Of a stretch of 64,000 bases of DNA, positions 9,099-17,477 are shown piece by piece. Source of the DNA: JAGMES01 sp023128035 (GTDB lineage Bacteria; Bacillota; Halanaerobiia; DY22613). The notes below the pieces were generated by a model. It was not told the origin of the DNA. It made no database searches and saw only the letters and a program-made list of their open reading frames with translations. Every line of letters starts with the position of its first letter. The stretch's first letter is position 1. The translations under genes and the position numbers were made by a program. Location: NCBI GenBank assembly GCA_030627905.1, contig DAOVRZ010000017.1, positions 1 to 64,000 on the forward strand, written 5' to 3'.

Positions 9099-9380
9099 TC
9101 ACAAGATAAACTCACCCCCTTTTTTCTTACCTCCATAGTAAAATCCCATACTGATAATCTTTTCCTCACAATTTGCACATATTGAATAGATAATAATACT
9201 ATCCGCAGCGCAATCCATTAATCTCCTCAGCTTGAATTTTAACATTACAAAAGTTTTTTCATCTATCATGCACTCAAAAATACTATACTGCATCCTTTGA
9301 CCATGATCTTTTAGAAGCTCATAGATACGCCTTCTTCTCTTATCATCTGTAATATCATAACAGATCACATACCGTTTCAC
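9099..9380 (-). CDS. cas2: Cas2, spacer-integration subunit
   Basis: Cas2 dimers bridge two Cas1 dimers in the complex that inserts new spacers. The 93-residue product starts MKRYVICYDITDDKRRRR, with the conserved Asp at the end of the first strand, and has the usual Cas2 length. I chose the GTG at 9380 because the earlier ATG at 9422 lies inside cas1 and would add 14 residues before the canonical N-terminus. AGGTGG at 9385-9390 serves as ribosome-binding site, and the GTG is one base past the cas1 stop. It ends about 60 bases before leader copy 2. Confidence 0.92.
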   Translation of the reverse strand: MKRYVICYDITDDKRRRRIYELLKDHGQRMQYSIFECMIDEKTFVMLKFKLRRLMDCAADSIIIYSICANCEEKIISMGFYYGGKKKGGEFIL

Positions 9381-9381
9381 T

Positions 9382-10989
9382 TTACCACCTGATCTGAAGA
9401 GGAATATATTCTTCCAATTCACCAGTTATGTATTTTGCTAACATTCTCGCTTGTATCTCGAATGCTCGCTGATAAGTTATTTGATAATTAAAAACAGGAT
9501 GCTTCAATTCTGTTTTCTTTCTTTGTTCATAATGAGAAAGAAATTTCTTAAATGCAGGTTGTTTTAATTTTAGTTGACCAATTTCTTCAAAATCTTCTTC
9601 TGCAATAATACCTGAATTCAAGACATACAAAACCATCTGATCTACAATTAATGGTCTGAACTCTTCCATTAAATCCAATGCTAAAGAAGGTTTTCCATAG
9701 CGATCTTTATGAAGAAATCCAATGTAAGGATCCAACCCAACTACACGGCAATATCCTTCGATATCACGAGTTAACAGTGTATATCCCAAACTTAAGAGCG
9801 CATTGACTGGATCTTTTGGAGGTCTGCGATTTCTTTTTTTAAAGTGTATTTCTCCAGAAAGAAGTGAATCTATAGATTGGAAATACAATTTAGTTGCATA
9901 ACCTTCCAATCCACGTAAAGAATCTATACTTTCTGAATCCTCAAGTTTCTTCAAAATATTTTTTAAGTTTTTAATTGCTTTAGCTGTTTCTTCATCTTTT
10001 TTAGCCTGGTTCCTTTTTTGCAGCAATACACGCATATTGTAAATCTTTCCTTTGATAAATTGGCAACTTAAGTTCTTACAAAACTCTTCATCCTCAGATA
10101 AAAGTATTTGCTTTTTTCGTAAGATACCATTCTTATTAGTGGATGGTATCAATGTCCCCTCGTACTTACCATAATAATTCAAGTAAACAACTTCAATGTT
10201 ATTCTTTAAAAGCAAAGCGATAACTGGATGAGAAAGATTAACTCGTCCAAGCAACACTACTTTTCGAATCTTGATAATTGGAACCTCTTTAATAACTTTT
10301 TCTTCTTCTTTAATAATTAACCGATTATACTTCTTGCTTATCTCTACATCATTTGTAGTTATATAAAGCACCTCACGCTCATCTAAAACAGGCATAACCC
10401 TTCCTTTTCTATTCGCTTTCTTCTGATGAATTTGATCTACCTCTTCTGGTAAACACTGTTCTTTTAGACTGCAGCCCTCGCATTTTTGAGAATACTCTGT
10501 CTCAGGACACCTTGATTCTTCAATCATCTGACGTGCTTCACTAATAGCAGTCAAAGTCTGCGTTCTTAAAATTTCATCAAATTCTACCATTACTCTTTTT
10601 TTAGAACCATAGTAATATATGTATCCATAATCTACCGTTTGATTATAATTTTCTTCTATCAATAAAGCTTGAGCGCATAATTGTACTCGATGATTTAGCC
10701 AATCTCCCATTTTACCTCTTTTATATTCTACAGGAATATACTGTTCTCCATCCATTTCTAAAACATCAAACCGCGCTGCAATTCCAAGAATGTCTGATTT
10801 TAATGAAAAAGAAAAAATTTTGTTACCCTCAATATTGACTGAGCTTGTTTCACCGTCAATTCTTTTATGTTTGATCTGTCCATCAACCAAATAGTGATTC
10901 TCAGCCTCGATATGTTCAACTTCTCGATAATAAAAAAGCTTCTGGCAATACACAAAAGAATTTAACGCAGACGCTCCAATTATATCCAT
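9382..10989 (-). CDS. cas1: Cas4-Cas1 fusion, adaptation nuclease and integrase
   Basis: A single 535-residue protein joins Cas4 (about 1-190) and Cas1 (about 195-535). The Cas4 part has C15, D75, the VEYK pair E88/K90, and C170, C173 and C179, which fit an Fe-S cluster plus a RecB-like nuclease core used to trim and orient prespacers. The Cas1 part has the integrase residues E362 (GLEGYA), H427 (FLHKDRYG) and D439 in the DLMEEFRP motif. Such fusions are best known from type I-G (former I-U) loci, so one beside csm genes is unusual. The start follows AGGAGG. No terminator separates it from array 2, 75 bases upstream. Confidence 0.93.
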   Translation of the reverse strand: MDIIGASALNSFVYCQKLFYYREVEHIEAENHYLVDGQIKHKRIDGETSSVNIEGNKIFSFSLKSDILGIAARFDVLEMDGEQYIPVEYKRGKMGDWLNHRVQLCAQALLIEENYNQTVDYGYIYYYGSKKRVMVEFDEILRTQTLTAISEARQMIEESRCPETEYSQKCEGCSLKEQCLPEEVDQIHQKKANRKGRVMPVLDEREVLYITTNDVEISKKYNRLIIKEEEKVIKEVPIIKIRKVVLLGRVNLSHPVIALLLKNNIEVVYLNYYGKYEGTLIPSTNKNGILRKKQILLSEDEEFCKNLSCQFIKGKIYNMRVLLQKRNQAKKDEETAKAIKNLKNILKKLEDSESIDSLRGLEGYATKLYFQSIDSLLSGEIHFKKRNRRPPKDPVNALLSLGYTLLTRDIEGYCRVVGLDPYIGFLHKDRYGKPSLALDLMEEFRPLIVDQMVLYVLNSGIIAEEDFEEIGQLKLKQPAFKKFLSHYEQRKKTELKHPVFNYQITYQRAFEIQARMLAKYITGELEEYIPLQIRW

Positions 10990-11063
10990 AAAAAATACCT
11001 CCTATTTACTAGATACTTCTAGTATTGGGAAGTTTGAGTGTTTTTAAACATAGAATTATGATT

Positions 11064-11545
11064 TTTAGGAGTCCTCTGTAGGAATTCTGTTTATTGTTAC
11101 TGAGCAATTTACAGTTTGGGTTGATTTGAAAACATTAAAGTTTCAATTCCTCAATAGGAAGTATGTTTATTGTTACTGGTAAAGACTAGTGGATTCTTAA
11201 CTAGTCTTTTTATTTTAGTTTCAATTCCTCTACAGGAAGTATGTCTATTGTTACGAGATTAAAAAAGGCTTAAGGAGTTTTCTTGGGAAGTTTCAATTCC
11301 TCTACAGGAAGTATGTCTATTGTTACTTCCGCGTTTGATGAAGTCTGCTGCCTCCTCGTCTTGTTTCAATTCCTCTACAGGAAGTATGTCTATTGTTACA
11401 TAACACCCGCTGCGTGGTCGTGAGTTATTGTGTGTTTCAATTCCTCTACAGGAAGTATGTCTATTGTTACGGTTGGCTGAAGCTTTAGGGGGAGAAACTT
11501 TAGTAACAGTTTCAATTCCTCTACAGGAAGTATGTCTATTGTTAC
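11064..11545 (-). CRISPR. CRISPR array 2, seven repeats and six spacers
   Basis: Repeats of 37 bases start at 11064 (degenerate), 11140 (slightly diverged), 11218, 11290, 11363, 11434 and 11509. The five nearest the leader match array 1 exactly, so one adaptation and processing machinery can serve both arrays. Spacers are 34-41 bases. The leader lies at 11546-11842 and transcription runs leftward toward cas4-cas1. The spacer at 11177-11217 contains a strong hairpin, described separately. The space between the degenerate end and cas1 shows no clear terminator. Confidence 0.95.
11181..11217 (+). terminator. Terminator-like hairpin inside a CRISPR spacer
   Basis: In the spacer between the repeats at 11140 and 11218, AAAGACTAGT (11181-11190) and its exact complement ACTAGTCTTT (11200-11209) form a 10-bp stem with a 9-base loop, followed on the plus strand by TTATTTTA. 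This looks like an intrinsic terminator captured with the spacer. On the transcribed minus strand the stem remains but the T-run precedes it, so it should not stop the array transcript. Confidence 0.6.
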
Positions 11546-11842
11546 TCTACCCCTTACAAACCCTTGATACTACTGGGCTCAAAATCAACTTTCCACACCA
11601 GATTCATTTTCGACAATTTTCAACTACTTTCTACAATCTCCACAAATAGCTTCACCCCTCACAAATGGCGTCATTTCAACGTTTATCACCATTCCCGCAC
11701 CAGACGGGGATTTTTGCCGTCTCACACTGGTATGGGTTTTTGCTATCATCTCTATATTAACACTTTCTACATTAAATTGAATTTTCCTCCCTCTCTTTAA
11801 ACTTATTATTCCCAAAAGTTACAAACAATAGTCAGCCAAATT
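11546..11842 (-). promoter_or_regulatory. CRISPR leader, copy 3 (array 2)
   Basis: Near-identical to leader copy 2 over about 297 bases, with scattered substitutions and a few indels in the distal part. The promoter-like block (GGAGGAAAA, 11 nt, GTAGAAAGT, minus strand, 11762-11790) and the GC-rich inverted repeat are kept. From 11843 to 12007 I see no gene or structure. Confidence 0.88.
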
Positions 11843-12007
11843 ATTTCAGCTCAACTGATATTTTCTATTAACTAACACACCAAAAAAAGGGCAAAAAAAC
11901 TCAATTCAAGAAAATGCAAAACAACCAATTCATCCCCTTCTTACACAAAATCATAGAAGAAAGAGATGGATTGTCTTTCAAGATAAAAACTATAATATTT
12001 TAATCGC

Positions 12008-12931
12008 TCATTGTAATTTTTGAACCTCATCATGAGATAAACCTGTAAATTCCATTACTTTTGAAATCCTCATCTTTGCTAATAGCATTTTCTTAGCGAT
12101 TTCCCTCATCGCCTCTATTTTACCTTCTATTACACCTTCCTTCCGTCCTATCATTTTACCTTCCTTCCGTCCTATCTCAATACCTTCCACTCTACCTTTA
12201 AGTCGATAAGATGATACAAATTCCATGCACTTCTTTACCTCCTTTTTTTCAAATTCATTTTTTATTCTCATTTGAAAAAATTCTTCATCTTTCTCAGTAA
12301 TAGGCAAATACGTCTCAAAAAATTTTATTAAAAAATCTGTCTTCATATCATCTAATCTCATTCTTGTCACCATTCGTAAAAACTCTAACTTCACTTTGAT
12401 CTTCTCTTTCTCGGTCCAATCCATTTTGCTTATTAGTGCAGCTGCAACAGGGTTATTGCTTTTTATATACTTCTTCCAAGATTCTTTTCTTAACTGAATT
12501 TTTAAAAACTTGAACTCCAAAATTTTTAAAAATGGTAACTCTATTATAAAACTATCTGGTTCTATAACTTTTGTTTCATGAGAATAAATAACTATTGGAA
12601 TGATTATACGTCTATGCTTTTTATACAACTCCATAAAATAATTATACATTCGTGAGTTATAGTTAACTTTTCTCTGTGCTTGACTTTCTACATGAATTAA
12701 AACTATTCCATCTTCGCCTTTTAATTTAGTTTCAACAAAAATATCTACATATTGCTTTTTTAATTTCTCATAATCTATAATTTCCTCTCTTAAAAACTTT
12801 ACATAATTTTTGTCCATCACTCTAAATATTTCAGGAAAAAATAATTCTACAAACTCTACAAAAAAAGTTTCTAAAAGAGTTTTAAATAAAGCATCATGCG
12901 GTGTTACCTTTCCGTTATCCAAATCTGACAT
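12008..12931 (-). CDS. Rpn/PD-(D/E)XK nuclease family protein
   Basis: The 307-residue product belongs to the Rpn (recombination-promoting nuclease, often labelled putative transposase) family. It opens with the family pattern PHDALFKTLLETFF. The nuclease core spans YVDIFVETKL and DGIVLIHVESQAQ at about residues 60-90. The C-terminal part has imperfect tandem repeats (IGRKEG twice, then VIEGKIEAM), which are visible in the DNA as duplicated blocks near 12130-12185, and ends in a short helical tail. Rpn proteins are DNA endonucleases linked to recombination and phage defence. Here it stands alone behind its own promoter, next to the CRISPR locus. Function beyond nuclease is not inferable. Confidence 0.75.
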   Translation of the reverse strand: MSDLDNGKVTPHDALFKTLLETFFVEFVELFFPEIFRVMDKNYVKFLREEIIDYEKLKKQYVDIFVETKLKGEDGIVLIHVESQAQRKVNYNSRMYNYFMELYKKHRRIIIPIVIYSHETKVIEPDSFIIELPFLKILEFKFLKIQLRKESWKKYIKSNNPVAAALISKMDWTEKEKIKVKLEFLRMVTRMRLDDMKTDFLIKFFETYLPITEKDEEFFQMRIKNEFEKKEVKKCMEFVSSYRLKGRVEGIEIGRKEGKMIGRKEGVIEGKIEAMREIAKKMLLAKMRISKVMEFTGLSHDEVQKLQ

Positions 12932-13065
12932 CCAATCACTCCTAGATACAATTTATTTAAATCTAAGGTGCTGAATATTTTGCTAAGCAGTAGGCTGATT
13001 TAATGCTTTAATAAGTTAATTAGGTAAATTTATATTTTTACAGGAAAGGTAATATTTTATATATT

Positions 13066-13094
13066 AATTTTATCATCAATTCCGTTAAATATCA
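13066..13094 (-). promoter_or_regulatory. Sigma-A-type promoter upstream of the rpn-like gene
   Basis: Minus-strand TTGATA, 17 bases, TAAAAT, about 135 bases before the rpn-like start, which itself has an AGGAGTGATTGG ribosome-binding region. The long untranslated leader (12932-13065) is AT-rich with no recognised structure. Confidence 0.5.
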
Positions 13095-13276
13095 AGACTT
13101 TTTTGACAAAATTATCTTTAACTCGTTAAATTTTTAATTATGTAAAACACTATAGATTTGCTACTTAGATCTTCACAACTAAAAAAATATAGTTCTTTAC
13201 CAATGCAGGACAAATACTTAATCAAAAAGAATATTTAGATAGGCTCTAAAAGATCTATTGAAAGGTGGCAAAAGAA

Positions 13277-13612
13277 ATGACTCTAGGAGAAAGATTAAAA
13301 CAGGCTAGAAAACAAAAAGGCTTAACACTTGTACAAGTCGAAAACCTCACTAACGTTTCTCAATCATATCTATCAAAAATTGAACGTGGTCAAAGAAAAA
13401 AACCATCTTTAGAGCTTATCAGAAATTTAGCCAAATTATATAAAGTTGATTTAAATTGGGTGATTGAAGGTTTTAAAGAATATGGTATTAATGATGAAAA
13501 TAAAAGAAGAAAAAAAGAAGCTATTGTCGAACAACTTAATTATGTATCTGAAAAAGACTTGGAGACTATTTTAGACATTATTAAAGTATTTGTTGATAAA
13601 AAGAAGGAATAG
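13277..13612 (+). CDS. XRE-family helix-turn-helix regulator
   Basis: A 111-residue DNA-binding protein. Residues 2-58 form an HTH_3 domain (GERLKQARKQKGLTLVQVEN, then SQSYLSKIERGQRKKPS), and a charged helical tail of about 50 residues may dimerise. It resembles small SinR-like or phage-type repressors. I chose ATG 13277 rather than GTG 13265 because AAAGGTGG at 13261-13268 is a good ribosome-binding site for the ATG and overlaps the GTG. It converges on the peptide-transport operon and is divergent from the rpn-like gene. Its targets are unknown. Confidence 0.8.
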   Translation: MTLGERLKQARKQKGLTLVQVENLTNVSQSYLSKIERGQRKKPSLELIRNLAKLYKVDLNWVIEGFKEYGINDENKRRKKEAIVEQLNYVSEKDLETILDIIKVFVDKKKE

Positions 13613-13614
13613 TT

Positions 13615-13659
13615 TAAAAAACACAAAAAATCCTTTGAGCCACCACCGCCCAAAGGATT
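13615..13659 (-). terminator. Terminator of the peptide ABC transporter operon
   Basis: On the minus strand AATCCTTTG (13651-13659) pairs with CAAAGGATT (13629-13637) around a G-rich loop and is followed by a T-rich run TTTTTGTGTTTTTT. It lies 10 bases after the permease stop and shows that no ATPase genes follow. Confidence 0.75.
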
Positions 13660-13668
13660 CACACACAC

Positions 13669-14586
13669 TTAATTTTTCAACTTCGGATCAAGAGCATCTC
13701 TAAGCCCATCACCCAAAAGATTAAAACCCAATACATTCAGCATAATCGCTAGTCCTGGAAAAGTTACCACCCAAGGTGCCAACTGTAAAGCAGAACGAGC
13801 ATCACTTAACATAGCCCCCCACTCTGGTGTAGGTGGTTGTGCTCCTAAGCCTAAGAAACTCAAACCTGCTGCACTCAATATAGCAGAAGCAATACTCAAT
13901 GTAGATTGGACAATAAGTGGGCCCATACTATTTGGCAAAAGGTGTCTCATAATAATCCTAAACTCTGTTGCACCAAGTGCTTTAGCTGCCTGTACATATT
14001 CACTTTCTTTAATTGATAATACAGAAGAACGAATGATCCGTGCAAATTGTGGAATATTTACAATACTAATCGCAATCATTGCATTTTGCAGATTAGGACC
14101 TAATATGGCAACAATAACTATCGCCAACAAGATATACGGAAACGCCAACAGGATATCAATAGCCCTCATTATCAAAAGATCTGCCAGTCCCCCAAAGTAA
14201 CCTGCGATAACTCCCAACGTAACACCAAAGACCAGGGCCAGACTTATCGTTATAACCCCAATCAAGAGTGAATATCTTGCTCCATAAATTAGCCTACTCA
14301 AGATATCTCTTCCCAACTCATCTGTCCCTAAGAGATATTTCGCTGATGGTGTCTTATACCGTTGCAAAATATTTTGCTTGATTGGATCATGTGGTGCTAT
14401 AAATGGTGCAAAAACGGCTGCAATGATGATCAATGCAATGATTGCCATCCCCACAATAGCCATCTTATTTTTCAAAATACGTTTCCAAATAGATTTCCAA
14501 TAACTTTCTCCATACTCAACCACTACTTGCTCATCAGTTATATCAACATCATGAACTGCTGCTAATTTGCTACTCATTTCCTCCAC
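13669..14586 (-). CDS. Peptide/nickel-type ABC transporter permease, DppC/OppC family
   Basis: One of two inner-membrane permeases of a peptide importer. The 305-residue protein has a cytoplasmic N-terminus, a first membrane helix at about 37-60, the periplasmic DEL GRDILSRLIYG motif typical of OppC/DppC, five further helices, and the EAA loop (EYVQAAKALGA) that contacts the ATPase. The start is uncertain between GTG 14586 and ATG 14577, because the GGAGG sits between them. The usual dppD and dppF ATPase genes do not follow; a terminator does, so the ATPases must be encoded elsewhere. Confidence 0.9.
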   Translation of the reverse strand: MEEMSSKLAAVHDVDITDEQVVVEYGESYWKSIWKRILKNKMAIVGMAIIALIIIAAVFAPFIAPHDPIKQNILQRYKTPSAKYLLGTDELGRDILSRLIYGARYSLLIGVITISLALVFGVTLGVIAGYFGGLADLLIMRAIDILLAFPYILLAIVIVAILGPNLQNAMIAISIVNIPQFARIIRSSVLSIKESEYVQAAKALGATEFRIIMRHLLPNSMGPLIVQSTLSIASAILSAAGLSFLGLGAQPPTPEWGAMLSDARSALQLAPWVVTFPGLAIMLNVLGFNLLGDGLRDALDPKLKN

Positions 14587-14597
14587 ACCCCTCTACT

Positions 14598-15602
14598 TTA
14601 ACTATAATTAATCCTAGGATCGACGAACGAATATGTTAAATCTACAAATAAATTTATCAGAACAAAGATCATAGCTATCACTAAAACACTACCCTGTACA
14701 ACTGGGAAATCCCGTGCCATGATTGCATCATATGATAATTTACCAATCCCGGGCCATGAAAATATCGTTTCTGTTAGAACCGCTCCACCCAAAAGACTTC
14801 CAAACTGTAAACCAATAACAGTAATAATAGGAATTAGTGCATTACGAAGAGCATGTTTATAAATTACAACCTTAGCATCCAAGCCTTTTGCATAAGCAGT
14901 ACGGATAAAATCATGATGCAAAACTTCCAACATACTGGAACGAGTCATTCTTGCAATAATAGCCATCGGAATAGTACCCAAAGCGATACCTGGTAAAATT
15001 AAATGTGTTAGAACATCTTTAAGAGCTGTAAAATTCCCTGTCAGTACACTATCCATAACATATAAATTAGTAATTCGCTCTAACTCTACCCCAACAGTCA
15101 AACGCGCGGAAGGTGGTAACCATCCCAACTTAACACTAAATAACCAAATTAACATCAGACCTAACCAGAATATCGGCATAGAAACACCAAATAGTGCTAC
15201 CACCATACTAGTATTATCAAAAAAAGAATTTTGCTTTGATGCTGCCAAAATTCCAACTGGTACTCCAATAAGAATAGCGAAAGTCATCGCAAAAATTGCC
15301 AATTCTGCAGTAGATGGGAATCGCTCACCAATCTCTTCACTCACAGAATGATTAGAAACAATTGATCTTCCTAAATCAAAACGCATTAATCGCTGAAAAA
15401 ATTTAAAATATTGAACAAGAAGTGGTTCATTAAGACCTAGATCTTCTCTCAATTGATCTAACATCTCTGGAGTTCCTTTTTCGCCTAACATAATAACTGC
15501 AGGATCTCCTGGAACCATGTGTATCATCACAAAGATTAAAAATGATACTCCTAATAATATAGGGATCAGAAATAATAGTCGTTTTATTAGATAATTAATC
15601 AT
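14598..15602 (-). CDS. Peptide/nickel-type ABC transporter permease, DppB/OppB family
   Basis: The partner permease, 334 residues, starting MINYLIKRLLFLIPILLGVS as OppB/DppB proteins do. It has the family motif HMVPGDPAVIMLGEKGT after the first helix, six predicted membrane helices, and an EAA loop (DFIRTAYAKGLDAK) around 232-245. The gene lies 11 bases before dppC and 100 bases after the binding-protein gene, from which a strong hairpin separates it. Substrate specificity cannot be told from the permease. Confidence 0.9.
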   Translation of the reverse strand: MINYLIKRLLFLIPILLGVSFLIFVMIHMVPGDPAVIMLGEKGTPEMLDQLREDLGLNEPLLVQYFKFFQRLMRFDLGRSIVSNHSVSEEIGERFPSTAELAIFAMTFAILIGVPVGILAASKQNSFFDNTSMVVALFGVSMPIFWLGLMLIWLFSVKLGWLPPSARLTVGVELERITNLYVMDSVLTGNFTALKDVLTHLILPGIALGTIPMAIIARMTRSSMLEVLHHDFIRTAYAKGLDAKVVIYKHALRNALIPIITVIGLQFGSLLGGAVLTETIFSWPGIGKLSYDAIMARDFPVVQGSVLVIAMIFVLINLFVDLTYSFVDPRINYS

Positions 15603-15656
15603 TTTTTATACCTCCAATTTACTTACAACTATAGGACAGAGATATGCATCATTAGT

Positions 15657-15690
15657 AAAATGTATGCGGTCAAGTGACCGCATACATTTT
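15657..15690 (-). terminator. Strong intercistronic hairpin between binding-protein and permease genes
   Basis: A perfect 16-base inverted repeat (AAAATGTATGCGGTCA with its complement, two bases apart) ends in TTTT on both strands. Within the operon it would act as a partial terminator or mRNA-protecting stem, giving more binding protein than permease. Confidence 0.75.
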
Positions 15691-15702
15691 AATTTGTTTG
15701 AT

Positions 15703-17262
15703 CTATTTTAGCCAAACTGAATTTAATTTTTCAATACCAAGTGGACTTGGAATATAATCCATAACATTATCTCTCAATCCCAAAGGAGGAGTAGAATGTA
15801 CCAGGTTTACATTTGGAGCATCATTATGAGCAATAACCTGAGCTTCTTTATAAAGAGCTGCTCTTTCATCTTTATCAAAGGTTACCTGTGCTTGGGTCAA
15901 CAATTCATGAAGTTCATCATTCTGATAGAGACTGCCTTTAGTATTATTTTTATCAAGCAATGTATAAAGGAAGTTATCTGGATCTCCATTATCTCCTGTC
16001 CAACCTGAGAGATAAGCTTCTGCTTCACCAGCACGTAATTTAGCAAGATAAGTACTCCAATCATAAGAAACAATTTCAGCCTCAATACCAACTTCAGCCA
16101 GGAACTGTTGAAGTGCCTGAGCAATCAGTTTTGGTTGTGGCATATATGGTCTTGGCACTGGCATTGCCCACAGTTTCATCTTAAATCCATTAGGGTAACC
16201 TGCTTCAGCTAAAAGCTGTTTTGCTTTCTTAGGATTATATTCATAATCTTGAATATCATCATTATGACCCCAAATAGATGGTGGTAAAGTATTTTTAGCA
16301 GGAATTGCTAAACCAGCGTAAAATGCATCAATGATTGTCTGCTTATCAATGGCATGGTTAATAGCCTGACGCACTTTAGGATTCTTGAATTGTTCAAATC
16401 TCTGGTTCATAAATAAATACCCAACGTTCATACTAGGACGTAATACCAGCTTTAATCCCTTTGCTTTTTTGAGGATCTGTACATCATTTGGATTAACCCC
16501 ATCAATTAAGTGAACAGAACCAGCCTGTAATTCCATAAATCTCGCACCATTATCAGGAATGGAACGGAAAACGATCTTATCTAAGTAGGGTTTTTCACCC
16601 CAGTAATCTGGATTTGCTTCAACAATGATTCTATCACCTTTTACCCATTCAGCAAATTTAAATGCTCCTGTACCAACAGGATGTGTAAAATAATCTACTC
16701 CCCACTCTTGAATAGCAGTAGGACTGGAAATAGAAAATGCGGTCATAGCCAGATTAGATATAAAAGTTGCAAATTTTTGAGTTAATACAAATTGAACTGT
16801 GTAATCATCGATAGCGATTACATCTTGAATAACCCCTGGTGTACCATTAAACATATAAGAATAATATAAGAATTTTCCTTCTTCATGATATGGATGGTCT
16901 ACTAATCTCCAACGATCAAAATTAAATTTAACAGCTTCAGCATTAAATAGAGTTCCATCCTGGAATTTAACATCTTTTCGTAATTTAAAAGTCCAGGTTA
17001 AGCCATCATCACTAACAACCCAGGAAGTTGCCAATGATGGGCGAACCTCAGTTTTCCCTGGCACAAACTCAACCAAAGTATCGAAAATCTGTAGAGCAAC
17101 TTTATATGATTCACCATCTGTCTCACGAATAGGGTCTAAACCAACAGAGTCACCACCACGACCATAAATCAATGTTCCACCATACTTTGGTCCTTCAGCT
17201 AAGATAATTCCACTCAAAGCAAAAACCATAATTAACATTAAAACCGTAATTTTTTTCATCAT
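15703..17262 (-). CDS. Peptide ABC transporter substrate-binding protein (SBP family 5)
   Basis: The 519-residue product is an extracytoplasmic binding protein of the DppA/OppA family. It has a signal peptide (KKITVLMLIMVFALSGIILA) with an AEG cleavage region, then the family start GGTLIYGRGGDSVGLDP, and the conserved FKLRKDVKFQDGTLFNAEAVKFN section around 92-115. There is no cysteine at the cleavage site, so it is not a lipoprotein, in contrast to most monoderm Firmicutes. It heads the operon and is separated from the permeases by a hairpin. The peptide, nickel or sugar specificity is unknown. Confidence 0.9.
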   Translation of the reverse strand: MMKKITVLMLIMVFALSGIILAEGPKYGGTLIYGRGGDSVGLDPIRETDGESYKVALQIFDTLVEFVPGKTEVRPSLATSWVVSDDGLTWTFKLRKDVKFQDGTLFNAEAVKFNFDRWRLVDHPYHEEGKFLYYSYMFNGTPGVIQDVIAIDDYTVQFVLTQKFATFISNLAMTAFSISSPTAIQEWGVDYFTHPVGTGAFKFAEWVKGDRIIVEANPDYWGEKPYLDKIVFRSIPDNGARFMELQAGSVHLIDGVNPNDVQILKKAKGLKLVLRPSMNVGYLFMNQRFEQFKNPKVRQAINHAIDKQTIIDAFYAGLAIPAKNTLPPSIWGHNDDIQDYEYNPKKAKQLLAEAGYPNGFKMKLWAMPVPRPYMPQPKLIAQALQQFLAEVGIEAEIVSYDWSTYLAKLRAGEAEAYLSGWTGDNGDPDNFLYTLLDKNNTKGSLYQNDELHELLTQAQVTFDKDERAALYKEAQVIAHNDAPNVNLVHSTPPLGLRDNVMDYIPSPLGIEKLNSVWLK

Positions 17263-17477
17263 CTCTTCTTCCTCCTCATTTACTCTGCTACGTTAATTGT
17301 ACTCAAATTCTGTTTTTACGTGCTCCCTACTCTACTACACCACCCTTCTTAAAAATTCAAAATGTACGTGCACGAAAAACTAATGTTCATACTGTATTAC
17401 TTTAGTATTAGACATCACTAAAGTAAATCCTTCTTTAAAATTTAAGTTTAAATATTATGCTTTTTCAGATAACTATA

